64,000 bases of DNA. Source: Cyanoderma ruficeps. Taxonomy: Eukaryota; Chordata; Aves; Passeriformes; Timaliidae. A program made the translations under genes and the position numbers. The DNA is taken from assembly GCA_008694505.1 (NCBI GenBank), contig VZDJ01000623.1:5576442-5640441 (forward strand), read 5' to 3'. Shown in pieces: positions 37,171 through 50,854 of the stretch (positions are counted from its first letter, which is position 1; every line of letters begins with the position of its first letter). The notes below the pieces were generated by a model. That model saw only the letters and a list, made by a program, of their open reading frames with translations, made no database searches and had not been told where the DNA came from.

Positions 37171-40100
37171 CTGCCCTGTAGATTCTTGCCTTCAGTGTGC
37201 TTGTTTTTCTGATACAAGGGCATACAATCATATCCCTTTTCCTGCCTCCATTTTACCAGGGTTTAAAGAACTGCACTCATTTAACACCAGCTCCTAAAAC
37301 AGGCTTTGTGGTACTCTTGGTTGATTTTTTTATCTGATTTACTTCAAGTTATTTTCTCTTGAACCAGAAATATCATACTTGATATAACCAGTATTGTAGA
37401 TGGGACTAGGACCTTAAGGTCTTTAATAGTGACATTAAAAATTTTCTTTACTGAAAATGCAAAGCCTGAAACAGTTTTAAATGGTCTTTACTGTTTTTCA
37501 GAATTTTATCACATCAATGATTTCTAGTCATCCTGTAACTGATATATTTACCCATGTACTTTTCCTCTCCTGTTTCAGACTCACCCTCTGCATTGTGGCA
37601 TCAATTCCTGTTGTTTAGCCTTAAGTTCACAAGCTATTGAATTTCACTTCATTTCTATTATTACCATCCTCAAGGTCATCCAGTTTTTCCTATGTGGAAG
37701 AGAATTTTCAATTCTTTTCTGTACAGATGATGACTCCAATTCTTTTTAATCAGACAATCTCATTAACCCACTCTTCCACTTCGTGCCAAGGACATCAGAT
37801 AGCATATTAAAAAGATTAACCTCATGATCAGTTCTCAAAAAGGTCTACTTGTAAGCTTTCCACAAGCTTGTTCTGCTCTTTACTGTGCTTTTCTATATTT
37901 CTTGCCTTTCAGTTCTCCACATAACCAAATATCTCAATCTTATCCAATTTTCACCAGTGTGGCACTATCTCAGATATTTCACTGATACGCAGATAGGTAA
38001 GATGCAGCCAGCCTCTAAGGAAAAGGAAGATTAGGTCTCTTATCAGTAGAAAATTTAGGTTAATCTAGACCGGTAAACTCATTTCTTCTCATATACTTTT
38101 ACATCAATATATCAAGATAAATACCTCCTTTTTTTTTTCACTATGAACATTTATAGGACCAAAAAGGTTCTGGAATGGTAAAACAATTTGATAGATGGAA
38201 GACAAACTTGGAGTGCTACCTTGCTTTCTCTCTTCTTGACAGTGAAATGTGCAGGAGGCATCCAAAATTAAATGCGTGTGCAGTTCTGTGTACAGAGAGG
38301 TAAAAACTCATGACCTGCAAGAAAGGTCTTCTGTTACAAACCTAAAATATGACAACCACAATATCTTCCTGTGTCCTATATGCTGGTGGTCATCTTCTCT
38401 TTTTAATCCCAGGTTTTCAGAAAAATCTTTGATACATTCCCACCCTTTCTCCTTTCCACATCTCTCTTTTTTTTTCCCTGCTCTATAGGGGCTAGCCCGA
38501 GAAACAAGCTGAAATCACTAGTAATTAGGCATCTAACTGACTACATCTTAAAAAATGTAATTCTTACCTACTGACATGTACAGGTGCTCATATAGTGTAA
38601 AAGATGTGGTCCCTGGTAATTTAGGGATAAAAGAAACACCTAAACATATAGCCAGTTAAACACATGAAAAGGGTCATTCCTTTGATTCTCTTGTTCACTA
38701 CACTTTACCCATTCTTTCCCATGTGCTTGACAGTAAAAGAAAAAGGAAAGGAAAAAGCAAACAAGAGACAAAAACTCAAACCTTTCTCAAAAATCATGTC
38801 TTCTTCTGCCAAGGAGTTAGCATTAAGTTTAGCTTAGCTCTGACCTTTTATGAACCTTTTTCTGCTTCTTACTAGAAGCAATAAACCATTACCATTGAAA
38901 ACTTTTATTCTGCAATAATATATACATAGAAACTAGACTTGAAAGGCACATTGCAGACCAAAAAGCAAAGGCAATGTTTTCAACCCAAAGGCAAGCCATC
39001 ACCCAGTCATGTAATTTGCTGGGTTTGACTTCTGCTCTTCACATACCACATCATTTTTTCTGTACAAAGTCTCATAATATACTTTGCATCTCTTTCTGGA
39101 AACCTGGCCTTTTCCTCCCTCCCTCCCTACTTTGTATTATCAAAATTATTAAAAATCATCTTTAAACTAACCTCTCAATGATAAGAACTGTGTTGCATGT
39201 CATTCTTGTTCTGTGAATTACCATAAAGAATAGCAACGCATGTAGGAAGAAGTCAGCTCCTATATTAGATATTTTAACGTGGTATTAATTGTGGTTTGGG
39301 CTGTGAGTGATATAAAATTTACTTTATCTGATGTAAAAATTTGGTTTTTTCACTGATGTTGACATCTGTGTGCTTATGGACTTTCCTCTGAATACTTAAG
39401 ACATTTGTCTGCCTGTGCATAAGCAACAGTAGCATTGAGAGAATCTTCTCAAGAAACTTTGCATAACCATCCATTCACTGTATGCAATGCCTTGACTCTG
39501 TGAAACTAAATAAGGAAATAGGTATGTGAATGGTTGCGTTGCAGTGAAAACTGCACAAACTCTCTATTTAATGCAGCCACTGTGACCTCTGTCAGCAGTT
39601 GGCACTTCTGTGCCCTGCAATGGAACACAGCTCAAGGGAAATATCAGAGAAGGAGAAGCCCTGGCACAAGGTGATTGTAATCTCAGTAATTTCTTTAGAT
39701 AATGAAAATTGCAAGGGGTTGTTTGTCCTGCACTGTAAAGGACAAGGTAAATAATTAATTACAGCTGTAAAGTACCTGCAAGAAAAACTGTATTATGGTT
39801 AAAAAAAGAAAAAGTCCTCTTCTGTATGAATTTTTTCTTGTGTCTGCATTTTACACTTGTATCATTAGATTATTGAAGTTAAATACTTGTGACCTTTGAG
39901 TGGAGTTTTGAAAAGGCAACTTAAATGTGCTTTTAAAACACTTTTTTCTCCTCCTGATGCTCCCTGAAGGCTTCATTCTCCCTCTTTCCGCACTCACAGT
40001 GTTTATTATATAGCAGATTGATAAAAAAGTAGTACATTTGGTGTCCTTTTTAGAAAGCTGTGTAACTATAGGCAATATTTTCAGTAATTACAGTTCAGTT

Positions 40101-43100
40101 GCAGAAAAGTTGAAAAACATGGCAAAGTGTATACAGAAAGGGATGTAACAACAATCAAGCAGACAAAAATATCATCTGAGTACAGTGAATTTTTGAGACC
40201 TAGTCAAATCTATACCCTTTTCTAGAGGGTAGAGCTCTAAGGGACTCTTTTTTAAACATTTTTCATTATTTCTCTCATCAGTGTTATGGAACTGAACCTG
40301 CTGTTCTCACAGATGACCACACAGCCCTAGAAATAGCATTCCTTTTCTTGTCACTTAAAACTACAAGACAATTAACAGTAATGAGTTTGGGTACATTCTA
40401 TCTCCACAGCTGAAGAAAGTAATATATTTTCTCTAGAACTTGCCAGAAAAATCTCTGAATCCTGTATAGGAATATTCAGTTTATTTTACCACAGTTTGGG
40501 ACAAATAAAACATTTTATTTCTTGCTTCTAATAGTACAGTAAAATTAGCAGAACTGTGAAAGAAATGGAGCCAATCCTGACTGAAATTAACTCAGGGTGT
40601 ACTTTTACAGAAGGCATATTGAATTTGACAGTCACAGGTAAAATAACTTGCCTAGAGTATTAGGAACAAAGTAATAAACTGCATTTACAGAAAATTTTTC
40701 CACTACAAGAAAACTTCCATCAAAGCTATATTACAATAAGCCATAAATATGTTCTTACTTCTGGGAAGAGAGAATGGAATCTTTTAAAAGAGTTTAATTA
40801 GGAGTTGAAATGTTTGGAGTAAGGAAAAGCATTTGCTCTAACAGCATAAGCAGTTATTTTGGCTTGCTTCTGTTTATGCCTCTGGAAATGTCTAGCAAGC
40901 TTGCAGGCCCTGGAAGGAAACATGATTTATAATAGATATAAAAGGCAAAGTTCCACCTTCAAGCTTGAGGGCAGGAAATAGGATTGTGGCTGAGCATAAA
41001 TGTGCTCAGCAATTCGAGCTTCATTTCTTCTGGTGCAGTCCCATGGCATCGATGTGTTGTAATCTATGGTGGACGTTACCTCATGACTAATTCCTGCAAA
41101 TTGTGTGATTTCATTTAGGGTTGAGGTTATAAGGTTGCTGAACAGATCCCTTTCTACTTCAAAGGAAAAAATAATAGTTTCTTCTGGACCAGAATTATCT
41201 GATGTTTTATCACTCTATAAATTATAACTCCTTGCACAGACTGAGTGCATGGGGGTAGTCTGTGGTTGCTGGGCTCTGTACCAGGGCTCACAAATCATGG
41301 TCGTGTTCAGACAGTGCAAGTCTTGATGCAAGACTAAAGGGAGTCAGTGGGATCTTTCACTGATCAATGATTTGCAGTTGTAGACTTCTGTCCAATCCAA
41401 AAGCCCCCTGCTGGTGTGTCTCTTTGGGGAAGATGTCAATCCAATTAACTGTTAAGTGATTCAGAGCCCGAGAAATGAATGTGTTTAATCAGCCTTATTT
41501 TGCTAGCACATACAGTGTCTGTGTTTTCTATTTTTGCCATTAATTAGGAAACATTTGGTGATACAGGGTATGCACCATTCAAATATGCAGCGATGTCTGT
41601 TGGCATTTTTCTGATTTTTTAGTTCAAGTATTGAGATATATTATAAGAATAAAACTACAGATGGATGTTTAAAGATAAATACTAATGTCTTTATAATTCC
41701 AAATTATTTGTACAAGTCATGTTAATAGGTTGAATGGATGCTTGAAATATAGAAATAACCAATCAGAAATGCATGAAATACAATGCCTTTTTTTCCAAAA
41801 GTTCTTCAAAATTTAAATTATTAAACACGCATATTATGTTGATAAATTTACATACTTCCTACCTAAATAAGCCAAAGAAAGATTAAAGTGAGGAGGCAAT
41901 AGAAAATATACTGCATGCTCATAAGTTGAGGATAAAAAAAGACTAATTTCAACAGGATAATAATTTCATTTTCTAGGTTTTATAGCTTCAATGGATGTAT
42001 GCTAGCTGGTCTTCCTGAATTAAGAGTAAAAATGGAAAATTGGTATTTATATTAAAAATATATGACACTTGAAGGCATTAAGGTGGTTGAAGTGTGAAAT
42101 TTTATTTCACGTGTTCTCATTATCAAAATTCTGTAATGTTTCCACCAGCGTTATTGCTTCATGTGTTGGCAAGGAGATACCACATTTTAAATGTTAAGCT
42201 ATATTCTTAACTGAGGTATTGGAAGAGATTATCAATGAATATTATATTTTTTTAATACTCTATTTGGAACATCACGAAGAAGCAGAATTGGTCAGGAGAG
42301 ATGATCAGTGGAAAGAGACCCTTGCTTTTATGCATATAACTAAGGGAAAAAATAGCTTCTGTTCCTCATAGGTCTGCAAAAGAGACCTTATATCTGTTTT
42401 CTGCAGTTTTCTCCACAAGTAATATAACAATTTTATCACAGCTAACCTTAAAACACTAAAGGTCATTCTAGAAGGCTGTTTTGGCCAAACAACCCTCTAC
42501 TTTTCAGGGAAAAAAAACCAAAAACCACCACCAAAAAACACCTCCTTGCAAAATCACTCTAGCACAAAAGAGTAGGAAAATGTCATCTGAGGGAACATAC
42601 ACAAATGGAAATGAAGGTGGTTACTGAGGTTTTCTTTAGTTCAAGTGCAAGGGTAATCACCGTTTCTTGTGGAGGTGAAGCAATACTCACCTTGGATTGG
42701 AAAGGTTTTTTTTTAATGTTGAGGCAGAAAAGTACTTTGTTGTCTCTAACCATGTATTCTCCCTCCATCTATATCCTGACACATTGCTTTGCAGAAAGGT
42801 TAAGACAAACACTGAGATAATGTGGAACAATATTTGCATACAGGGAATCTGTGCTCATATTTCTATCAGTAACAGGAAACTTGTATTCAGATACCAGATA
42901 CCTGACAGATCTTCCTCTTTGCTTTCATCATTGATATGAGACCTGGAATGTATAATTTTATATATATATATATGTGTGTGTGTGTTTACAAGTTATAATT
43001 TATATAATTATAAAATCAAAAGCCTGAAAACCCCAGAGATCCTTCAGGAAAAAGTACCCAGTATGGGAGCAATTCTGACAGCACCAGCTGAATTCTTATC

Positions 43101-46100
43101 AGGAGCCTAGGTGTAGGTCCTTCCTTCAGGGAATATTCACTGACTCCATTGTTGGGTCCTCCATGGGCTGCAGTATTCCCTCCCTGGGCTGGAGTGCCCC
43201 TTCCCTGACCCCTGATCTGTTTGACTTCTGCTGTTCATCCCACACAGGTGTGTATGGCATTGAGAATAAACCAGACAACTCCTTTAAAAATGTTATTTAT
43301 AGTTATATTTATAGTTGGTATAGTTGTATTTTTTAAGGAAAATAAATTTCTATAAGTTGTGGGGTAAGAAACTGGCTTTTTAGAACTTATGGAAATAGTC
43401 TAAAAACTGAGGATACAGCTCTAAATATGATGTGCTCTATGTCACATTAAGTTTCATTGTAAAAGAATTCAGCATTTTCTGTTTAGTCCTGCTTTCTTCC
43501 ATATTTTAATGAGCAGATATGTAAATTTTGAAGTTGAAGGTCTTGGACAGAAATACACAGACTATATGGTGATTCTGAAATATTTTGCTAACACAAAATC
43601 TTCAGAAGTTTGAAGAAGTTTGGATATCTTGTCTTTGCACAATTAACATTTCTGAATGGCACTTTTCTACTGCTCATGTACAATAGAAGTACATGGGAAT
43701 TTAAAATTTTAAACAAAACTTCTGAACTGAAGACAAACTTGATTTTTCAGCTCTTGATTTCTTAATTTTGGAGTTTCTTTTCCTACTTGTCTTGGAGGTC
43801 TCTTAAAGCCATTACAGTGAAAAGAGAGGCTTGAAGAAAATTGCCAAGTGTGACAGACTCAATCACTACCACAGCAAATCAGAAACTGTCAAGGTGGCAG
43901 TTCCCTCATGCTGAACTCTGCTATTGATCCAGACCTGAGCCAAGGAAAATGCATAAACCCCCTTACACAAATTCCAGTGACAGGCAATCAGCAGATCCTG
44001 AAAAACAATTCAGTTACTAGTTTCAACATAAGCCTCAGAAACTGGCCAGGAGACTGTTGAGGTGAAAACATGTCACCTGAACTTTCAGCTTTTCAATCCA
44101 CAGTTGATAGCTTCAGCCAGTGGAGACAACTAATCAATTACCTGGCTTGAATAATGATGGACTATCAGAAACTTTCTTCAGACTATTACTCAGCTGCTGA
44201 ACTGTGTTAAAACATGACATTGATAATGAATGCAGTGTCATGGTTTGGAAGAACTGTTGCTTGCACACAGCAAGGACATTTCCCTTGTCCAATATACATA
44301 AATTTTAGCATAATTCATTTTGCACATAATTGTGGAATACACAGGTCACTACAGGAGTTCAAGCAAACAAAAAGTAGAAGCCCAACATCATAGTATGTAG
44401 TCCAACATCGTAGTGGTCTAAGATAAGCTTCAACCACGTGATCATGAGATCAAGTAAAATACTACTAATTTTTATAGGCATTTTCAGAATATTTAAAGGG
44501 ATTTTTAATATATTAATGGATAGTTTACTTGCACGTCTGCCATGAAAGTTTTTATTTTCTATAGGTACACATATATATGGGTATATTGAAGCATAGTATA
44601 AAGCAGCGTGAGACTTTAAAGGTATTTCAGCAATAGGATAGCTGTGTTTAAAGGATTAGGGACTGGTCATGTGGTCAGTTTTGCGTCACAGAGGAAGCAG
44701 AAGATACCTCATTTGAATCTTATCTTGGGGACTTTCATTCCAGTTCTGTCTGTTTTCCTGGCTATAGGACCTTCCTAAGACCCATCTGGAACAGGTCATG
44801 TCTGTTACGGACGTGCACGAGGGCAGCTGGTACAAGTAAACAAACAGCTGTCACCCTAATTTTCATTCCACTTAAAACATGACATAGCAGATGCACAGAT
44901 GAAACTACACATGTGAAGAGACACTGAGCGAGCCCACCCAAATGTTAAAGTTACAGTAAAGAAAAGAAATCTGAGCTCTTCATAGACATTCACAGAATCA
45001 GCAAAGTAATCTTAATCTATAATCCTTGTGTGATGTAATGTGCTTTGGTCTACTGGCAGAAATCATGCTGGGTCAGCTCATTCTAGTTATGCTTTGGGTT
45101 TGCTCTTTTTAATTCTGCTAACTGAGAATTAAGGAGAAAAAAAGAAGTGGGTAAGAAATATTAAGTATGTGAATATTAAAAATCTCTATCACTTTGATAC
45201 ATTTAATTTGCAGAAATTAGCGAGTAATTTGGGGAAGTTATTGTGAAGAAAACAAACAGATATTACTAGTTGTATAGCCATTGAAATTCCTCTTTTTTAA
45301 AAAAAAATACAGCACTGATAAAAAAGAGTCTGCACAAATATGTTGCTAACTAAGTGAGAAATTCCACCTTGCCCATTAGTTTGCTTGAGGAATGGTGGTT
45401 AGCAGTTATAAGACCACAGCTCAGACAGGAAAAGTAAGTGTGAATTGGCAGCTGCCCAGACTTGGGTCTGTGTGTGTGAGAGTAGGGCACATGGCAAATG
45501 GGTTTTGGATCAGGACCGGTTAGGCTATGCATCTCTTTTGTTCACTGCTGCCTATAATTGAATTAATTATATTACTGACAGTTTTCTAAATTAAAAAGGA
45601 CTATTTGAAAAAAAGTACATAATGAAGTAAGGTATAACACTGATACATTCCTGCTCTGAAAGTAATGGGTTTCTAAATAAAAATATCTTGGATAAGCTAA
45701 ATCTTATATAAGAAGAGGGTTATGTTATAAAACAGTATGTGGAATTGAATTACTCTCCTGCTATAATGAGTTGGAATCACTGATTTTGCAGTCTGTGTTC
45801 AGTATTAAGGGCTACACCAAATACTCAGCTGTGCCAGGGAGGATATGAAGAGATTAGAGAGACTAATATATCACAGACTAACCTCTGTGCTCTGGACATT
45901 CACAGGGACACAGGCAATTCTCATTCTGCTGCTTTCTGGAGCCACTAGATATCAAAACAAACAAAAAGAAATCAAGATTATAAGGAAAGCTGAAGTTCAA
46001 GGTAAGCAACTCTTTTACTAGCTATAGTTTTCCATGTTGAGCTGATTTTCCATACTGAATTGTGAATTTAAGTACCAGCTATCGTCTTTTAGAAAAACAA

Positions 46101-49099
46101 AAAGAACATCACTGTTTTAATAGTTACTCGCAGCAATTAAGTCACTTTTTGTTTTATATCTCCTTAGTGGAATGCCTGAATGATAGTACTGTTGATCTCA
46201 ACTTTTTTGAATTGTGATAATAAAGGTGCTTCCAGCTGAGTGGCAAAAATTAGAGTATTATTAGGAGCTGATTATTCCTTGAAAAATATCAAAAAGTCTC
46301 TGTCAATACATAAAAATTACATGCTAGAAAAGAGATAAGCCACACAATTTTTATTTTCATAGAATCATATACTATGTTAAAGGGAAATATAGTCTTATGA
46401 AACATAATATTTCATTATAATTAATTATTAAAAATAGGTTAATAGTAGATAAGAAGTTCTAATTAAACAACACTTGTATGGCTTTTTCCCTTGCCCCAAC
46501 AGGAGAGATAATCTAGTTTATTTTCTTAGTATTTTAGAAACGCACTAAAGTGCTAGGATTATGCTAAAATTTCTGATTCTTGTATGGATTACCCTTTTCT
46601 GGGTGTGTTCTCAGTCAGTGGTATCAGGAGACCTGTGGGGAGCTTTAGAACATCATGAACACAACTTGTAAACAGTTAAACAGCAACTCCACGCTATGGA
46701 GAGAGGGGTGTTTCCTGGAGGTGTTCAGAACAGCAAAATAATTGTATTTCTAATGTCTAGTTGAGGAAAGGAAAAGAGAAAGAAGGAACAATTATGGAAG
46801 ATGGCAGTAAAAACTGAAGAAAAATGGCAACTTCAATCCAACTATTGCAGTCTTAACTGTTGTGTAATACTCTGTGTAATCGTGCAGAGAAGGGAACAAC
46901 AAAATTAGTCATATTGCTAAATGCAACCTTTTGCATTGCTAAACCTTCACATACATGGGAAAAGATGGTCCTAAAATAGTTTCAAGTAAGTTATTTTGAT
47001 CTTTTGGGAAAGTATTTTGAGCCTTACTGCTGAAGGTATTTACTAATTCAAGAAATTTCTAGGTCTTAAAAGTATCTGGTGAAGAGGTACTTGACTTGCC
47101 ATTTATTAATTTTTTAAGGAGTAAGTGTGAGTCAAAAATACAGCATTGACAGAAAATTTATTAAAGGCATGAAATTTTCTACTTTTCTACTACTTATAAT
47201 TTGCTGAAAAAAATTAAATGCAGATATAAAACAATTCTCAAATAGAGATCAACAGAAGCCACATGGCAACAGTAGGAGTTTAAAATTGAGCAGGACTTTG
47301 AAACTCCTATTTTAATGTTGTACATAAGGCTGTTCATGCTATAAGGGAATTTTTATACCTATGCCTACTGGGTTTTGTCCAAAAAGACTGATTTTTAGCA
47401 ACTGGGCTTTTGCATTTATTTTTTTTTTCTTCCTTTTATGAGGATAAATAATTTCTCAAATTATGTCCTAGGCAATTTAGGGCAAAAATGCAACAAATAC
47501 AGCAAGGTGATAGTCCTCTGGTACTTGTATGATCCTCATAGTCTCAGAAAAAACATTTCTACCAGCTGAAAAATTCAGCACTTCACAGATTTACCAAAGG
47601 CAAGTAAGTGAGTCAGAAACTTCTGGTAAGGTGTTATGAAAGGGACTTAACTGGGAAGGGATTTGAAAAAATAAAATAAAATTTAAAAATGGAGCTAGTT
47701 CCTAGGGAGGAACCGAGTCAAGATTATGGAAAGATAAGAATACAGAAATAGCTGTAAATTCAAACCTGAGACTGTTGGCATTTATTAAAACTTGGCCTTT
47801 TAAGAGTTTTGATTTGTTGTTCTTTACTTGTTTTTTGGAAGGCAATATCTTCAGTGAGTGGGAATTTTGGCTGTGTTGTAGATTTCCTTAATTTAATTTT
47901 ATTTTGTGGATTTTTAGGTCCAGGGAGCATAGTCAATAGCAAACATTGCTGTACTAGACTTTGGCTATGAAATTTTGGTTTGTAAATGATATTGGGAGAG
48001 AGTCACCTCTTTAGCATAGAGGAAAACACTTGAATTTAAAGAACTCTTATTCTATATTTTGCTGCAGGGAAACTCAGAACATAAACCAGTGAAAGGCCTA
48101 AAAACCACCTATATCATTCTTCACAAAGATGAATCTTAGATTTCAAAGTCACTTTTCTAGGTCAACAGAAGGAATATAAAGGAGAAAAGAGGACATTCAT
48201 TTATTTAGCATAGAGCTGTTTATGCTTATTTTATCTTAATCTTTGCATAAATCCATTCTTTTTATGATAATGAGTTTTCTTTTTCTTCTCAACAGTCATA
48301 AAACTATCAAAGACACTGTGGTAATGGGCAAAGCTGAGAACTCAGGTCACACCCCATATCACTCCCATCAGAACCCGTGGGGAATGCTCAGCTGCTCTTT
48401 GATTCTCTTTGTGTGCCTTCTGAGTTAGAGCTGATTATTTTTACTTTTATTTTTGTAAATGTAGAACAGGTGTTAAGGGAATTATAGACAGACAAAATGA
48501 TGACTTAAAGATACTTCAGGGCAGGGGAAGAGGAAAGATGAGATGAAAGAAGGTAGAGGATCCATGTGGGAAGGAATATTTGCTTGGTTTAGATGAGAGT
48601 GTAGATTCATCTGTCTTCATATCCACAGTATTTCTTTGTGTGAATAAGTCCAAAGGACTTTAGGAACTGTGAGGAAACTTCATTAAATCTGCTACAACTC
48701 CGAGTATCTCTCTGCTATATAAATGAACTCAAAGTGGAAATTCAGCTGGTGAGAGTTAATCTGAGATGTTAAAATCAATGGATGCAATAGAAAAAAAATA
48801 ACTAAGCCCAAATGGGTGAGATTTACTTTAAGATGAATGAGTTTATATTTGTAATTGAAAACTCATTGTGAGTTATTTTTTCAGCTAGTTGCTACTGTTT
48901 ATTTAACAGTAAAGCTGGTAAGAGAAATGGGCTGGGTATTTACATTCATAGTGTACTTGCTGCTGTTCTAGAATGTCTAAATTGTGTTTTGTTGGTTGCG
49001 CTGATTTGGGACACCCTGTAGCTGAATTAGATCACAGGCATATTTGTAACTTTGGTGCTATATTATTGCAAACCAGCAAGTTTTTTAGCAGTATTCTAT
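37171..49099. other. Intergenic DNA, almost free of recognisable repeats
   Basis: Nearly 12 kb without a gene or clear mobile element. It contains an A/C-rich tract at about 42511-42542, a TA/TG microsatellite at 42957-42985, a perfect 8-bp inverted repeat at 40989-41010, and an imperfect 20-base tandem repeat near 44380-44418. A short stretch at about 43155-43215 may be a reverse fragment of the repeat described at 36010-37170. Confidence 0.55.
42957..42985. repeat. (TA)n(TG)n compound microsatellite
   Basis: A run of about eight TA followed by about six TG. Probably polymorphic. Confidence 0.92.
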
Positions 49100-49262
49100 T
49101 GAATTAGAGAAATGCAGTGGAGTCTCTACCCTTAGATGTATTCAAAAGCTGCCTGCACACGTTCCTGGGCAATCAGCTGTACGTGTCTCTGCATGATTAG
49201 AGGACTTGAATGGGATTGTCCAGAAGTTCCTTCCAACATCAGCTGGTCTGCCACTCTGTGAA
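49100..49262 (+). repeat. CR1 LINE 3'-end fragment
   Basis: GGAGTCTCTACCCTTAGATGTATTCAAAAGCTGCCTG, then GTTCCTGGGCAATCAGCTG, then CAGAAGTTCCTTCCAACATCAG and CACTCTGTGAA: the usual CR1 3' terminal text with moderate divergence. Plus orientation, 5'-truncated. Confidence 0.88.
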
Positions 49263-50854
49263 CATGCAAACATTCTACCAAATATATAAAAATAGGCTTC
49301 TTCAGGTCGACAGAAGGCTTGACCATTTTTCAGAAATAGCATTTTGAAACAGTGCTCTTCCTCCATGCCTCAAGCTGTTAGAAACTGCTCTGGATCTTAA
49401 CTGAAGGTGTTATTTGCACTGCATTTGCCAGGCAGGGGCTTGTGCTGTGAAGGAAGAGAGCACTTAGGAAAGGCTTATAAACTTTACCTTTCCAGTATAC
49501 ACTAAAACTGAGATTCAGCTGAAGACATGGAGACATCTAAATTTCAAGAAAGCTGGCTCTGTGGCTTCCCACAAAGCTGTCCAACTTTCTGAGGTATGCA
49601 CTGCTCCCTTAAGTTATGTGCCCACAGGTAGGTATGCAATACCATTTAATGTGCTTTATGATAGGGCTAGCAGATGAGACTGAGAATTTATAAAATAAAT
49701 TATAGATCTTATAAAAGATCTCTTTCTCTCTGCACTGGCAGCTGAAGTCTTAAGTAGCATATAACATGTTTATGCAATTGCATTCCATCTGTTATTCACC
49801 TGATTCCCCCTTAATGTTTTATAGACTGGCTCTCATCCTACTGCAATGGGAGTCTGAACACTCAGCTCAGAGACTGTAGAGATTGTTTGTGGGTACTTAA
49901 ATGCAGGAATCCTTTTAACTCAGTTAAATCCTGCTCCAAAATCCAATTGCTTAGTGTGAAAATGACGGTAAGGTCTCTGAAATTCTGAATGCTCATTTAC
50001 AGAGTGCAAAAGTTGTTAAGAGCAGAGGACCTTGGGACCCAGGGGAGTTTTCCTGCCATGCCACTTGAGATAAAACTGCTTTGGTTCCCTGTTGAAAGTC
50101 CACCCAGTAGCAAGGTCAACCATGTGTTATCAGTACACACACATATGCACACTCAGTTGTTCCCTGAGTAAAGACACAGAGAGCAGATGAGGCTGTGAAC
50201 TGCAAATCACAGGAAATCATGAGATACTTTTTGCACCTCAAGACTAGAGTATGTGAGCTTTTAAATTCTTAAAACCATTAATTTTCACTGTTAGAGTATG
50301 ATGTGTCACTGTTCCCATACAGTAGATAAGAAAGCCTCCTACACAATGGTATACAGTTAATCACAAGAAGTGATTAACTTCTAGTGGCTACCTACAGGTA
50401 TAAAAAAATCTCTTTAACAACAGGAAGTCTTGGTTTCTTAAGCTGTGGATCATCTTTAGGTTTAGCAACTAGTTGAGGAAAAAGAGACTGCTCCATTGCC
50501 TGATGATAGAAGCCACTGCAACGTGCCAAATTACCTAAAGAAAGTGGCATTAATAAAGTGGTATTGTAAGAGTTAAAGAAGTGTATTGAATATAGTAAAC
50601 TTGGGGCTTTTGGACTATACTGAGTTTCGTCATTGTTTATTTGATTATAGAAAAACTTTGGGATATAGGCAACAATTTTTTTTTTCTTGAAAAAGCACTA
50701 GATGTTTACTAAAAGAAGATCTCTTTCTGAAATGGAGATTACACCATGTGGAATTGTACTGCTGCAGAAGTTGTAACAGGCTAATGAAAGTCACACTGGC
50801 AGTGATAAGTACTGCATAACCAATGGTGATTTATATTGTCAGGTACTGGATACT
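49263..50854. other. Intergenic DNA, nothing recognised
   Basis: AT-rich spacer between two CR1 elements. No feature supported. Confidence 0.6.

Noticed and set aside
36557..37223. Overlapping open frames of 138-165 codons on both strands
   Set aside because: They lie within the LTR and the older repeat and read as low-complexity peptides.
44380..44418. Imperfect tandem repeat (CCAACATCATAGT / CCAACATCGTAGT)
   Set aside because: Two short diverged copies in AT-rich DNA; too weak to list as a separate feature.
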